From the NCBI GenBank assembly GCA_019423755.1, contig JAHZAU010000008.1:1-64000 (forward strand): a stretch of DNA of 64,000 nucleotides. The letters run 5' to 3'. A program made the translations under genes and the position numbers. The notes under the pieces are model-generated. The model was given only the letters and a program-made list of their open reading frames with translations, searched no databases and was not told where the DNA came from. Shown here piece by piece: positions 1 to 10,600 of the stretch. Source of the DNA: Oscillospiraceae bacterium. Lineage in GTDB: Bacteria; Bacillota; Clostridia; Oscillospirales; Ruminococcaceae. Numbering within the stretch: the first letter of the stretch is position 1; every line of letters starts with the position of its first letter.

Positions 1-128
1 AAGGGAAAGCCTGCCCCCGGCAGCCTTTCCTCCTTTTCTACTCCAAGCGCGCCCGGGCTCCTCGTCTTCGGACGGGGAGCTTTTTTCTTGTTTAAAACAA
101 GGTGTATCCCCGCAACTGCCAATCGGGG
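1..128. repeat. Intergenic repeat, copy 1 (may begin left of the window)
   Basis: This block recurs almost identically at 167-295. The two copies differ by one substitution (G56 versus A222) and one extra A near the end. It contains an imperfect hairpin in the first 30 bases, a UUCG-loop terminator and a short CCCCG/CGGGG hairpin at the right end. No convincing gene overlaps it. The left edge is cut by the window, so the true unit may be longer. Confidence 0.9.
57..86 (+). terminator. Rho-independent terminator with UUCG tetraloop (repeat copy 1)
   Basis: A 10-bp stem (57-66 with 71-80, one G-U pair) is closed by the tetraloop TTCG at 67-70 and followed by six Ts. It would end transcription of a gene lying left of the window. 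Confidence 0.8.
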
Positions 129-166
129 TTCGGGGCAAGCCCTCCCCCTCTTGGGGAAGGACAGAA

Positions 167-295
167 AAGGGAAAGCCTGCCCCCGGCAGCCTTTCCTCCT
201 TTTCTACTCCAAGCGCGCCCGAGCTCCTCGTCTTCGGACGGGGAGCTTTTTTCTTGTTTAAAACAAAGGTGTATCCCCGCAACTGCCAATCGGGG
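167..295. repeat. Intergenic repeat, copy 2
   Basis: Second copy of the block at 1-128, offset by 166 bp. The 38-bp spacer (129-166) is rich in CCCTCCCC/GGGGAAGG and is itself weakly palindromic. The tandem arrangement suggests either recent local duplication or part of a longer array extending left. Confidence 0.9.
223..252 (+). terminator. Rho-independent terminator with UUCG tetraloop (repeat copy 2)
   Basis: Same hairpin as at 57-86. The stem is 223-232 with 237-246, the loop TTCG is at 233-236, and a T-run follows. The A at 222 adds one more pair with T247. Confidence 0.8.
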
Positions 296-316
296 CGTTT
301 TTCTTTTCCCCGCCCC

Positions 317-344
317 TTGCAAAATATCACACCGGTCGTATAAT
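317..344 (+). promoter_or_regulatory. Sigma-A-type promoter of the lipoprotein gene
   Basis: TTGCAA (317-322), a 16-bp spacer, then TATAAT (339-344). It lies about 40 bp upstream of the start codon at 386. Confidence 0.7.
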
Positions 345-385
345 AAAGAAAAAACACCAGTTAAATGGGAAAGGGGACGATCTTT

Positions 386-763
386 ATGAAACGACTGGCG
401 CTATTTGTCTGCGGTTTACTCTTGATGGCCTGCCTTGCCGCCTGTGGGCAGAAAGCCCCGGCCCAGGACCCCTTCCAGGCGCTGAAGGAGAGCATCCAGG
501 TGGAGGACCAGACCCTTTCCTTCACTCTCCCCCCGGAGCCGGACAGCGGCTGGCAGGTGCAGATCGCCGGGCGGCTGCTTTTTGACGGCCAGGGGATGAG
601 CGTCCACTACCTGGACGGAAGCGACTGGGCCGCCGGGCAAAGTTATTCCTTCCCCCTGGACGAAAACTACGACTCCTTAGAGCTTTTTGCTTATCTCGAG
701 GACGGGCAGGAGACCACCATCGACCTGCTGCCCTTCCTCCCGCCAGAACTTCTGACCCAATAG
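386..763 (+). CDS. Small lipoprotein of unknown function
   Basis: This 125-residue protein opens with a type II signal peptide: a lysine/arginine start, a hydrophobic core, and a lipobox LAAC with the acylated Cys near residue 19. It should be anchored on the outer face of the membrane. The mature part is acidic and soluble-looking, and I recognise no family. The ATG at 386 is chosen over an in-frame ATG at 365 because the signal peptide begins there and a GGGG-rich ribosome site sits upstream. It is monocistronic, with its own promoter and a terminator directly after the stop. Confidence 0.75.
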   Translation: MKRLALFVCGLLLMACLAACGQKAPAQDPFQALKESIQVEDQTLSFTLPPEPDSGWQVQIAGRLLFDGQGMSVHYLDGSDWAAGQSYSFPLDENYDSLELFAYLEDGQETTIDLLPFLPPELLTQ

Positions 764-771
764 CCCTATGG

Positions 772-799
772 CGCTGCCCGCTGCGGCAGCGTCTTTTTT
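772..799 (+). terminator. Rho-independent terminator after the lipoprotein gene
   Basis: A 7-bp GC stem, CGCTGCC (772-778) with GGCAGCG (785-791), has a 6-nt loop and a T-run at 794-799. Confidence 0.85.
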
Positions 800-862
800 G
801 TTGGGCAAAAGTGTGGTATCATAGGGATATCTTCAAAAAACACCATCTGGGAGGTATCTGTT

Positions 863-1129
863 ATGGAACAATTCCGCTTTGCATTTCTGGTCATGTCCCC
901 CGACCATTCCCCCGAAAACCAGCACGCCTGCTTTGACACCCCGCTGAGCAAGGGGCTGTTTTACGGCGTTTCCAGCGTCGAGCAGGCCTGCCAGGTGGCA
1001 AAGGAGCTGGCCGACGCCGGAGAGGTCTGCAAGATCGAGCTGTGCGGCGCCTTCGGCCGGGAGGGCGCCCAGGCGGTGTCCGACGCCATCGGCGGACGGG
1101 TCACCGTCGCCTACGTCACCAACCTGTAA
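863..1129 (+). CDS. DUF6506 family protein
   Basis: This 88-residue protein resembles the small DUF6506 family. The shared pattern is an N-terminal FAFLVM strand, a central GVSSVEQACQVAKELADAG helix, the CKIELCGAFG core and a C-terminal VAYVT strand. The function of the family is not known to me. A GGGAGG site precedes the ATG by 8 nt. A possible extended -10 element (TGG-TATCAT, 815-822) lies upstream. The Nudix-HAD gene starts only 16 bp after the stop, so the two are probably co-transcribed. Confidence 0.7.
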   Translation: MEQFRFAFLVMSPDHSPENQHACFDTPLSKGLFYGVSSVEQACQVAKELADAGEVCKIELCGAFGREGAQAVSDAIGGRVTVAYVTNL

Positions 1130-1145
1130 GACGGGAGGAAACACC

Positions 1146-2270
1146 ATGGTAACTGTCCAATTTTGCGATACCATCCCCCAGCGCCGGCTGGATTTTGCGG
1201 TGATCCTCACCCGCTATGAGGGAAAATGGGTGCTCTGCCGCCACGCCGGGCGCGACACCTGGGAGGTCCCCGGCGGCCACTGGGAGGAGGGCGAATCCAT
1301 CGTCGCCACCGCCCGCCGCGAGCTTTGGGAGGAGACCGGCGCGGTGGATTACGACCTGCGGCCCCTGGGCGCCTACTGGGTGCAGGGCGAATCGGAATTT
1401 GTCCACTGCCCCGAGCCGGTGTGGGGCGCGCTGTTTTTGGCGGAGGTGCGCTCCTTTGACCCGCTCCCCCCGCTGGAGATCGAGGAGATCGGCTTCTTTG
1501 ACACCCTGCCGGAAAAACTGACCTACCCGGACATCCAGCCTCATCTGCTGGCCCAAGCCCAGCGGATGGCAGACCGCGCCCCCCGTTACCCCATCGTGCT
1601 GCTGGACGCCGACGGCACCCTGCTGGACTTTGAGGACGCCGAGGCCCAGGCCCTGCGCCGCACCTTCCAGGACCACGGCCTGACCCTGACCGAGGAGCTG
1701 GACGCCCGCTACCAGTGCATCAACAAAGGCCTTTGGGCGGAGTTTGAGCAGGGGCTTATCGACAAACAGACCCTGCTGGACAGCCGCTTTACCCGCCTGT
1801 TTGCCGAATTTGGCATCGACGAGGACGGCGTTGCCTTCAATCGGGAATACCTGTACAACCTGGGCTACGGCTCCAAGCTCCTGCCCCAGGCACTGGAACT
1901 TTGCCAGACGCTCTCGCCCTTCTGCCGGCTGTATATCCTGACCAACGGCGTTTCCGACACCCAGCGCCGCCGCCTGGAAGGAAGCGGCCTCATGCCCTAC
2001 CTTTCCGGACGGTTCGTTTCGGAGGACGCCGGCTATCAGAAACCGCTGCCGGGCTTCTTTGACTACACCTTTGCCCGCATCCCGGACTTTGACCCCAATC
2101 AGGCGGTGATGGTGGGCGATTCCCTCACCTCCGACATGCAGGGCGCCGCCAACGCCGGTATCCCCGGCTGCTGGTTTGCCCCCGGCGGTCAAACCGATAC
2201 CCGCGGCGTGCCGGTACGCTGGCGCATCACCCAGCTGCTGGACCTGGTGCCCCTGGTCTGGGGCCTGTAA
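1146..2270 (+). CDS. Nudix hydrolase fused to a YjjG-like HAD phosphatase
   Basis: The protein has 374 residues and two enzyme domains. The N-terminal half carries a complete Nudix box, from G44 through the RELWEETG core, matching GX5EX7REUXEEXGU. The C-terminal half starts near residue 148 with the HAD motif I DADGT (D154, D156). It continues with LTNG (motif II), a conserved Lys in QKPLPG, and the motif IV VGDSLTSD. The closest HAD relatives appear to be YjjG-type nucleotide 5'-phosphatases. Nudix enzymes cleave nucleoside diphosphate-X compounds, so stepwise hydrolysis of one nucleotide substrate by both domains is a plausible inference. A GGGAGG site precedes the ATG. The next gene is another HAD phosphatase 21 bp downstream. 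Confidence 0.88.
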   Translation: MVTVQFCDTIPQRRLDFAVILTRYEGKWVLCRHAGRDTWEVPGGHWEEGESIVATARRELWEETGAVDYDLRPLGAYWVQGESEFVHCPEPVWGALFLAEVRSFDPLPPLEIEEIGFFDTLPEKLTYPDIQPHLLAQAQRMADRAPRYPIVLLDADGTLLDFEDAEAQALRRTFQDHGLTLTEELDARYQCINKGLWAEFEQGLIDKQTLLDSRFTRLFAEFGIDEDGVAFNREYLYNLGYGSKLLPQALELCQTLSPFCRLYILTNGVSDTQRRRLEGSGLMPYLSGRFVSEDAGYQKPLPGFFDYTFARIPDFDPNQAVMVGDSLTSDMQGAANAGIPGCWFAPGGQTDTRGVPVRWRITQLLDLVPLVWGL

Positions 2271-2291
2271 CCCGAAAGGAGCCGCAAAGCC

Positions 2292-3128
2292 ATGAAGACC
2301 CTTTATCTTTCCGACGTGGACGGTACCCTCACCGTAGGGGACAACCACCTTTCTGTCGAGACCCGCGCCCTGCTGGGCCAGGTGGTGGAGCGCAAGCTTC
2401 CCCTGGCGCTGGCCACCGGGCGCAGCCTCAACGGCATCCACGACCTGACCGAGCTGCTGGGCCACGGCCTGCCCGCCGTGGTGCTCAACGGCGCTTTGAT
2501 CTACGACCTGTCCCAGGACCGCGCCCTGGCTACCTGGGCCATCCCCACACCGCAGGCCCAGCAGCTTTGCCGCCTGTTTGAGGAGGCCGGTATGCCCTTT
2601 ACCACCAACATCTTCCTCCCCGACGAGCAGCGCTGTAAGGTCTACTTTAACTACGACAAGTCCTACCCCTGGCCCATGCGCGCCAAAAACCGCACCAACG
2701 GCCTGCTGCACGACTACCGCATCCGCTGCCACGACTCGGTCCTGCCCCACATGGCAGAGGGCGAGTGCCTTTACATCGGCTGCGACGCCAGCTACGAGGC
2801 GGTGCTTCCCATCTACCAGCAGGTGCAGCAGCTTCCCGGCGTCCGGGGCTTTTTCCACCAAAGCGCCTACCGCCCCGGCGTCTGGTTTTTGGACATCGTG
2901 GCGGCGGATTCCGGCAAAGGGACAGCCGCCCGCTGGCTCAAGGAGCACTTTGCCGCCCAGGAGCTGGTGACCTTCGGCGACAACCGCAACGACATCCCCA
3001 TGCTCCAAGCCGGGGACCGCTCCTACGCCATGGCTTGGGCGCCCAAGGAGGTACAGGAGGCAGCCACCGCCGTCCTCCCCGACGACCCCAACAGCGTCCT
3101 GCGCTTCCTGTTGGAGGACGCCCGTTAA
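2292..3128 (+). CDS. Cof-type HAD-IIB phosphatase
   Basis: This 278-residue cytosolic phosphatase has motif I SDVDGT at residues 7-12, the ATGRS motif II near residue 38, a C2-type cap in the middle, and GDNRNDIPML as motif IV near the C terminus. Family members dephosphorylate sugar phosphates or related small metabolites; the substrate here cannot be read from sequence. It ends the DUF6506/Nudix-HAD/Cof operon. An AAAGGAG site sits 10 nt before the ATG, and a strong bidirectional terminator follows. Confidence 0.88.
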   Translation: MKTLYLSDVDGTLTVGDNHLSVETRALLGQVVERKLPLALATGRSLNGIHDLTELLGHGLPAVVLNGALIYDLSQDRALATWAIPTPQAQQLCRLFEEAGMPFTTNIFLPDEQRCKVYFNYDKSYPWPMRAKNRTNGLLHDYRIRCHDSVLPHMAEGECLYIGCDASYEAVLPIYQQVQQLPGVRGFFHQSAYRPGVWFLDIVAADSGKGTAARWLKEHFAAQELVTFGDNRNDIPMLQAGDRSYAMAWAPKEVQEAATAVLPDDPNSVLRFLLEDAR

Positions 3129-3162
3129 CCCACTTTTTCGGAAGCCAAAAAGTTTTCAACAA

Positions 3163-3216
3163 AAAGTCCCCCGACCGGTGGAAAATTCTCTCCTCGGTCG
3201 GGGGACTTTATTTTTT
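3163..3216. terminator. Bidirectional terminator between the Cof phosphatase and aspS
   Basis: A perfect 14-bp stem (3163-3176 with 3196-3209) encloses a 19-nt loop. It is flanked by As on the left and a T-run on the right (3211-3216), so it serves both converging genes. Confidence 0.93.
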
Positions 3217-3243
3217 ATGCGGTTTTCCGGCTGGTTTGGGGGA

Positions 3244-5031
<1,788 letters not shown>

Positions 5032-5067
5032 AGTATATTCCATCCTTTCCGGCACTCGGTGCCGCGG

Positions 5068-6399
5068 TTATTCTACCTGTAAGCTTTCTTCCACCTTGTC
5101 CATCAGGCCGCGGCAGATATCTTCATAAATGAAATCCGCCAGGCTGGGCAGCTCCCCGCCGCCGTTGATGGAAACTTCGGTCTTTTCGGCGTTCGACATG
5201 TTTTTGAGCTGTACCACGCCGGTTTCCAGCTCGTTGTCGCCGATGATGCAGGAGTAAGCGGCTCCCAGCTTGTCGGCGTACTTCATCTGCGCCTTGACGC
5301 TGCGGCCCATGGTGTCGCACTCGGCGTAGAAGCCCTCTTTGCGCATCTCGGCCACCAGAGCCATAGCCTTGACCGCAGCGGCTTCGCCCATGCTGCCGAT
5401 GTAAACGGTGCAGGGCTCCTCCGGCGGGAACTCGCAGCCGCACTGTTCCATAACCATCAGCAGGCGCTCGATGCCCATAGCAAAGCCCAGAGCCGGGGTG
5501 TGAGGTGCGCCCAAGGTCTCAAAGAGACCGTCGTACCGGCCGCCGCCGCAGACGGTGCCCTGCGCGCCGATGTTGTTGGAGACGAACTCGAACACCGTCT
5601 TGGTGTAGTAGTCGAGACCGCGGACGATCTCCGGGTTGACGGTGTAGGCGATACCCAGAGCGTCCAGGCGGGCTTTCAGGCCCTCAAAGTGATCACGGCA
5701 CTCGTCGCACAGGTAATCCAGCACCTTGGGAGCGTCCTTGGCGATCTCCTTGCACTCGGGGTTTTTGCAGTCCAGGATGCGCATGGGGTTCTTCTCCAAA
5801 CGGCCCAGGCAGGTCTCACAAAGCTTGTCCTTGTGCTGGCCGAAGTATTCCCGCAGTGCCTCGTAGTATTTGGCGCGGCACTCGGGGCAGCCGATGGAGT
5901 TGATCTCCAGGCTCAGGCCGGTGATGCCCAGGTTGCGGAAGATCTCGTCCACCAGGGCGATGGCCTCGGCGTCGATGGCCGGGGACTGGGAGCCGATCAT
6001 CTCCACGCCGAACTGGTGGAATTCACGCAGACGGCCGGCCTGGGGTTTTTCGTAACGGAAGCAGGACAGGGAGCTGTAATAGACCTTCAGCGGCAGGGTG
6101 CCGGAAAGCAGGCCGTGCTCCACCACGGTGCGGGCGGTGCCGGCGGTGCCTTCGGGGCGCAGGGTGATGGAGCGTTTGCCCTTGTCCTCAAAGGTGTACA
6201 TCTCCTTCTGCACCACGTCGGTGGTATCGCCTACCGACCGCTGGAACAGCTCGGTGTGCTCGAAGGTGGGGAAGCGGATCTCCCGCACGCCGTAAAGCGC
6301 GGCGGTCTCCCGCATGACCCGCTCCACATGCTGCCACTTGGCGGTCTCGGAGGGGAGGATGTCCTGGGTGCCGCGAGGGGCTTTGGTCAGGATTGCCAT
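5068..6399 (-). CDS. hisS: Histidyl-tRNA synthetase
   Basis: This class II synthetase (443 residues) charges tRNA-His. The two histidyl signatures are clear: [12 protein letters not shown] and CGGGRYDGL. The C-terminal anticodon-binding domain is present. The ATG at 6399 has AAAGGAAA upstream; the open frame continues further 5' only through T-box leader sequence. It is the first gene after the leader and aspS follows in the same transcript. The Cys-rich insert in the middle ([12 protein letters not shown] to CDECRDHF) has four CxxC-type pairs, as in many Firmicute HisRS proteins, and may bind zinc. Confidence 0.97.
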   Translation of the reverse strand: MAILTKAPRGTQDILPSETAKWQHVERVMRETAALYGVREIRFPTFEHTELFQRSVGDTTDVVQKEMYTFEDKGKRSITLRPEGTAGTARTVVEHGLLSGTLPLKVYYSSLSCFRYEKPQAGRLREFHQFGVEMIGSQSPAIDAEAIALVDEIFRNLGITGLSLEINSIGCPECRAKYYEALREYFGQHKDKLCETCLGRLEKNPMRILDCKNPECKEIAKDAPKVLDYLCDECRDHFEGLKARLDALGIAYTVNPEIVRGLDYYTKTVFEFVSNNIGAQGTVCGGGRYDGLFETLGAPHTPALGFAMGIERLLMVMEQCGCEFPPEEPCTVYIGSMGEAAAVKAMALVAEMRKEGFYAECDTMGRSVKAQMKYADKLGAAYSCIIGDNELETGVVQLKNMSNAEKTEVSINGGGELPSLADFIYEDICRGLMDKVEESLQVE

Positions 6400-6464
6400 A
6401 CTATCAATTTCCTTTCTCGTTGGGTCAGTTTGCTGGTTTTCGGGAGCGGCGGGGCTTTTTTCGG

Positions 6465-6789
6465 AAAATAAAAAAGCCCCCGCGTCCTTTGGTTTTCCAA
6501 GGGACGAGGAGCGCCAGGCGCTTCCACGCGGTGCCACCCTGATTAGGCTGCGCCTTTTCGGGCAGCCTCACTCATTTGGTTCGCTGTGTGCGATCCCTCC
6601 TTAACGCGGAGGACACGGGCAGGTTTGCTGCCGGCTCCAGCTGGTGTCTTCCCAAACTTCCGGACCCGAGGACGCTTCCAGCTGCGCGGAAAAGCGCAGC
6701 GTCCCTTCTCTTGCCGGGCGGAGCCGTTTGGTACTCCTCCAGATGTAACAACGCCTTTTTTCTATCCAATTGTTTCCCTTTTTCGGGAT
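6465..6789 (-). promoter_or_regulatory. T-box leader of hisS-aspS
   Basis: On the minus strand the conserved T-box AGGGTGGCACCGCG lies at 6527-6540. It is followed by a terminator stem and a T-run (6470-6475). Upstream, stem I can be drawn with base helix CTGG/CCAG, a specifier loop with AGGAGTA on one side and GAAGACA on the other, and closing helix CCAAAC/GTTTGG. By the usual geometry the specifier is GAC (Asp, 6646-6648), preceded by GAA and followed by A. CAC (His) overlaps it at 6644-6646. Uncharged tRNA would stabilise the antiterminator and permit hisS-aspS transcription. Confidence 0.92.
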
Positions 6790-6795
6790 AGTCTT

Positions 6796-6824
6796 ATCAT
6801 ACAACAAATCCGGCGGCAATGCAA
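6796..6824 (-). promoter_or_regulatory. Promoter of the hisS-aspS T-box transcript
   Basis: On the minus strand TTGCAT (6819-6824), a 17-bp spacer and TATGAT (6796-6801). It would start transcription near 6789, just ahead of stem I. Confidence 0.75.
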
Positions 6825-6941
6825 CCGCCATTTTTCCCAAAAAGCGGCCCCAAAAGCGACCGGCCTTCGCCCAACCCGCCGGGCCTTTTCCCCTCCCGGA
6901 CGCCAGCAGCCTTGCGGCGCCCGGGAAGACGCAGGTCTTTT

Positions 6942-7346
6942 TTAGTTTTTGGGGTTGACGATGTTTCTCCAATCCAGGTCGCCCCGTTCCAGCGCATGGA
7001 TGAGCGCCTCTGCGGTAGCGATGTTGGTGGCCAGCGGGATGTTGTGAACATCGCACAGACGCAGGAGATTGGCGTCGTCGCTTTCGCTGGGTTTGGCGGT
7101 AATGGGGTCGCGGAACATGAGCAGCAGGTCGATCTCATTGCAGGCGATGCGGGCCGCGATCTGTTGGTCGCCGCCCTGGTTTCCGCTGAGGAAACGGAAG
7201 ATATCCAGTCCGGTGGCCTCGGCTACCAGCTTACCGGTGGTGCCGGTGGCGCAGAGATTGTGATGGCTGAGCACTCCGCAGTATGCGATACAGAACTGTA
7301 CCATCAGTTCTTTTTTGGTATCGTGAGCGATCAATGCAATATTCAT
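6942..7346 (-). CDS. mgsA: Methylglyoxal synthase
   Basis: This 134-residue enzyme converts dihydroxyacetone phosphate to methylglyoxal, a bypass that relieves sugar-phosphate stress. The family hallmarks are visible: [10 protein letters not shown] at the N terminus (catalytic Asp in HD), the phosphate-binding ATGTTG segment, the GGDQQIAA stretch, and LLMFRDP. Length is normal for the family. It follows the MinD-like gene by 104 bp on the same strand and probably ends the cell-shape transcript. A GC-rich hairpin lies just beyond the stop (about 6890-6930), but its T-run is on the opposite strand. Confidence 0.95.
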   Translation of the reverse strand: MNIALIAHDTKKELMVQFCIAYCGVLSHHNLCATGTTGKLVAEATGLDIFRFLSGNQGGDQQIAARIACNEIDLLLMFRDPITAKPSESDDANLLRLCDVHNIPLATNIATAEALIHALERGDLDWRNIVNPKN

Positions 7347-7450
7347 GGTCTCGACTTCCTTTCTTCGATACTTTCCCCAGGCCGGTATTTCTCCAAACCG
7401 GCCCCGAACGGGCGTCCGGCGCTTCCCGTTTGCGCCAGTGCCTCCTAGAT

Positions 7451-8179
7451 TCAGCAGATGCGAAGCGGAACCTCTTTTCCCCGCAGCCTTTGGGCGATAT
7501 TCTCAAAGGCCTGGGAGGCGGGACAGCCCCAGCAGGGCCGCCCGGCGTTGAGAGAGCGGTTCATCCCTTCGTCCTCCGGCACCACGCCCAGAAGCTGAAG
7601 CCCGGTCAGGTCGATGACCGCGTCCAGATCCGGCACCGCGTCGGTGGGCACGAAGCGTTTGGGCAGCATGTTGATCACCAGCCGGCCGGGTATCCCAGCC
7701 TCCTCCAGCAGGTCCCCCGCCTTGGCGGCGTCCCGGGAACAGATGAAGTTGGGCAGGGTGACTACGATGCCCTTTTTGGCGACCATCAGCACCTCTTCCA
7801 TAATGCGGCCAAAGCCGGCGGGGCAGTCGACCAGAACATAGTCGTAGTACTCCTCCAGCCCCTGCAGCAGCTTTTCCAGCCCGGAATGCTCCGGGATGTA
7901 GGTGTGACGGTTGGGCGCCGGCAGCAGGTAAAGCCCTTCGGCCAAGCTGCTGGGCACGATGGCCCGGATGGGCTCGCATCGGCCCATGAGCACATCCGCC
8001 AGGTCGTAGATCGCCCGGTCCTGGGCACCATTCATCACGTCCAGGCTGCGCAGCCCGCAGTCGGTTTCCAGCATCAGGACCCGGCTGCCCTGGCGTGCCA
8101 GGGCGGTCCCCACCATGGTGCAGACGGTGGATTTTCCCACCCCGCCTTTTCCCGAGGTGATGAGTATGGTTTCCGGCAT
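7451..8179 (-). CDS. minD: MinD-like septum-site ATPase
   Basis: This 242-residue P-loop ATPase of the MinD/ParA class has a deviant Walker A motif, GKGGVGKST (residues 10-18), a LETD switch I segment, and the [11 protein letters not shown]alker B region. MinD recruits MinC to the membrane to block misplaced division. The protein is some 20 residues shorter than typical MinD and its tail is not clearly the usual amphipathic membrane helix. No minC or minE is adjacent, although clustering with mreBCD and PBP2 is the usual setting of minD in Clostridia. Assignment to MinD rather than another ParA-like ATPase rests largely on this context. Confidence 0.78.
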   Translation of the reverse strand: MPETILITSGKGGVGKSTVCTMVGTALARQGSRVLMLETDCGLRSLDVMNGAQDRAIYDLADVLMGRCEPIRAIVPSSLAEGLYLLPAPNRHTYIPEHSGLEKLLQGLEEYYDYVLVDCPAGFGRIMEEVLMVAKKGIVVTLPNFICSRDAAKAGDLLEEAGIPGRLVINMLPKRFVPTDAVPDLDAVIDLTGLQLLGVVPEDEGMNRSLNAGRPCWGCPASQAFENIAQRLRGKEVPLRIC

Positions 8180-8340
8180 GACGAACTCCTCAACACAGAA
8201 CTACCAACCCACCCCTGCCTTTTGTGGAGACAGAAGTGGGTCTGGCTTGCGTAAAAATATTGGTTTGCTCGATTTGTCTTTTCCCCGAATTTTGCTGATT
8301 TTTGCGCAATTCGGTTCCGCAGATGCGTCTAGCTATATTC

Positions 8341-8369
8341 AGTTTAGCATTTCCTCCCGCAGTTGTAAA
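8341..8369 (-). promoter_or_regulatory. Candidate promoter for the minD-mgsA transcript
   Basis: On the minus strand TTTACA (8364-8369), a 17-bp spacer and TAAACT (8341-8346), about 160 bp upstream of the minD start. No clear terminator separates it from the PBP2 gene, so read-through is also likely. Confidence 0.5.
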
Positions 8370-8422
8370 CTACTTTGGGCCCGTTTTTTTGAAAGTTTTG
8401 TATAACAGTAACAAGATTTGTC

Positions 8423-10570
8423 CTAAGGCAGCAGAACGCCCTCCTGCTGGGTTTCCTCCTCGGTCTGGTTGAGGCCGAAGAATTCGTCAAAGATGGCGCG
8501 GGCCACCGGGGCGCCCTTCTGGCCGCTGTAACCGTTTTCGATGATGACCGCCACAGCGATCTGCGGGTCCTCCGCCGGCGCATAGGCGATAAAGGTGGCG
8601 TTGTTCTGGTCGCCCACGTTCTGCGGGGTACCGGTCTTGGCCGCCACGGTGATGGGATAGCTGCCGAAGTAGTACCGGGCGCTGCCGTGGGTGGTATCGC
8701 GGGAAACCGAGATCATACCGTCGCGCACCACGTTAAACACCTCTTCCGAAGCGTCCACCGTGTTGAGCACCTCCGGCTTCACCTGGGTCACCGTCTCGCT
8801 GCTGTTGTAGGTCTGGATGGAGCGGACCAGGTGGGCCCGCATACGGTCGCCCTTGTTGGCCAGGGTGGCGGTGTAGTTGGCAAGCTGCAGCGGAGAGAAA
8901 CGGTTGTCCAGCTGGCCGATGGACACCTGCAGCACGTTGCCGGGCTGGTGCTCCCAGTCCAGGTGCTCGGTGCCCTCCCGCAGCTGTTCGTAAACCTCGG
9001 GAGAGGAGAAGTAACCGGTGCTTTCGCCGATCTCGATGCCGCTTTCCTCGCCCAGGCCGAACTGGGAAGCATATTCCCCCATCCGCTCGATGCCCAGCCG
9101 GTAACCGGCTTCATAGAAGAAGACGTTGCAGGAGACGCACAGGGCGTACTCTACATTGATGTTGCCGTGGGTACCCAGGCACTTGGGCTGGTAGTCGGTG
9201 AAGCGGGTGTAAACGTGCTGGCAGTTGATGAGGGTATCCTGCTCGATGACCCCCTGGGACAGGCTGGCCACCGCCACCATGGGCTTGAAGATGGAGCCCG
9301 GCATATAGGTGCCGCGAGTCGCGCGGTTAAACAGCGGCAGACGCTCATCGTTGGCGTAGGTGCCGTAGTCGGTATAATATTTAGAAAGGTCGTAGCTGGG
9401 GTAGTTGGCCATGGCCAAAATCTCCCCGGTGTTGGGGTCGATGGCCACCACGCTGCCGGCGTTGGCCTCCTTGCCCTGGCCCTCCGGTTCATGCTCCTGC
9501 ATGTATTTGATCTGGTCCTCCAGGCCCTTCTGGGCGGCCAGCTGCAGGTCCTTGTCGATGGTGGTGACCACCGTGTTGCCCGGCACCGCCTCCTGGAGCA
9601 CCTTGGTCTCCAGCACGTTGCCGGAGCTGTCGGTGGTGATCTGTACCTTGCCCTTTTGGCCGCGCAGCTCCTCCTCCATGGCGTATTCCAGGCCGGTCTT
9701 GCCCACATGGTCGGTGGCAATATAGCGGCGGCTCAGGTAGATCTCCTCCCGCTCCTCCTCGGTCAGGTTGGGGAATTCCTCCTCCACCTGCTGGCGGACC
9801 TGCTCGTTGAGGCTTTCCAGCTCCTCCTCGTTGATCAGGCCGGTGATGCCCACGGCGTGAGGCGCTACCGTACCGTCGGGGTAGCTGCGGCTGGTGGTCT
9901 CCTTGATCTGTACCCCCGGCAGCTGGCTGCTCAGCTCCTTGATCTGCAGCGCCAGCTCCTTGGGCACATCCTTGGCAAAGGTATAGGGGTTGCTGCGGTT
10001 GGTGCCGGTGCGCTCCATTTCGTACCGCACACCCACGATCTTACGCACCAGCAGCTGGTCCTCCATATCCGAAAGCTTCAGCTCCTGGTACTTGTCGTAA
10101 TCCTCGCACATCTTGCTCAGGGTCAGGGAGGCGTCGGCGTCCATGTTGATGCTCCGGCTGGTTTTGATGGACTGGATGCGCTGCTGGCTCACCTCGTCCT
10201 CCAAAAAGGTCAGCGGCTCGGTCATGGAGATGGGCAGGTTGTCGATCCACTCCTGGCCTTCCTGCTCCATAAAGCGGATCAGCCGGTTGATGACCACGTT
10301 GTACTGGCTTTGGGGCAGGTAAGCGGTGTTGATGATGATGTCGTAGGACACCTGGTTTTCCGCCAGCGGGCGTCCGTACCGGTCCAAGATCTCGCCGCGG
10401 GGCGCTTCCAGCGTCTGGGTGCTGGTGATGCCGCCTGTGGCCATCTGCTGGAACTCCTCCGCCTGGACGATCTGATAGTCCATCAAGCGGATGCCGAACA
10501 GCAGAAAGACCAGCACCGCCGCGCCAACGAAGAAATAGATTCTCGAGTCGCCGCTTGTTTTGTGTTCCAC
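8423..10570 (-). CDS. mrdA: Penicillin-binding protein 2, elongasome transpeptidase
   Basis: This 715-residue class B PBP cross-links peptidoglycan during side-wall growth. It has one N-terminal membrane helix (about residues 11-31), a long pedestal domain with the APRGEILDRYGRPLAEN segment, and the transpeptidase domain. The active-site serine is in GSIFK, the SxN motif is SCN and the KTG motif is AAKTGTPQN. The GTG at 10570 is preferred because AAAGGAGG lies 8 nt upstream; an in-frame TTG at 10597 lacks such a site. It follows mreD by 30 bp. Confidence 0.95.
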   Translation of the reverse strand: MEHKTSGDSRIYFFVGAAVLVFLLFGIRLMDYQIVQAEEFQQMATGGITSTQTLEAPRGEILDRYGRPLAENQVSYDIIINTAYLPQSQYNVVINRLIRFMEQEGQEWIDNLPISMTEPLTFLEDEVSQQRIQSIKTSRSINMDADASLTLSKMCEDYDKYQELKLSDMEDQLLVRKIVGVRYEMERTGTNRSNPYTFAKDVPKELALQIKELSSQLPGVQIKETTSRSYPDGTVAPHAVGITGLINEEELESLNEQVRQQVEEEFPNLTEEEREEIYLSRRYIATDHVGKTGLEYAMEEELRGQKGKVQITTDSSGNVLETKVLQEAVPGNTVVTTIDKDLQLAAQKGLEDQIKYMQEHEPEGQGKEANAGSVVAIDPNTGEILAMANYPSYDLSKYYTDYGTYANDERLPLFNRATRGTYMPGSIFKPMVAVASLSQGVIEQDTLINCQHVYTRFTDYQPKCLGTHGNINVEYALCVSCNVFFYEAGYRLGIERMGEYASQFGLGEESGIEIGESTGYFSSPEVYEQLREGTEHLDWEHQPGNVLQVSIGQLDNRFSPLQLANYTATLANKGDRMRAHLVRSIQTYNSSETVTQVKPEVLNTVDASEEVFNVVRDGMISVSRDTTHGSARYYFGSYPITVAAKTGTPQNVGDQNNATFIAYAPAEDPQIAVAVIIENGYSGQKGAPVARAIFDEFFGLNQTEEETQQEGVLLP

Positions 10571-10600
10571 CCGGTCTGCCTCCTTTCCCGAAAACAAAAA

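Noticed and set aside
1..295. CRISPR-like array
   Set aside because: Only two long repeats with internal terminators and a 38-bp spacer; unit length and structure do not fit CRISPR, and no cas gene is present.
6890..6930. Terminator for mgsA
   Set aside because: An 11-bp GC hairpin is present, but its T-run is on the plus strand, whereas mgsA runs on the minus strand. It cannot be claimed as the mgsA terminator.
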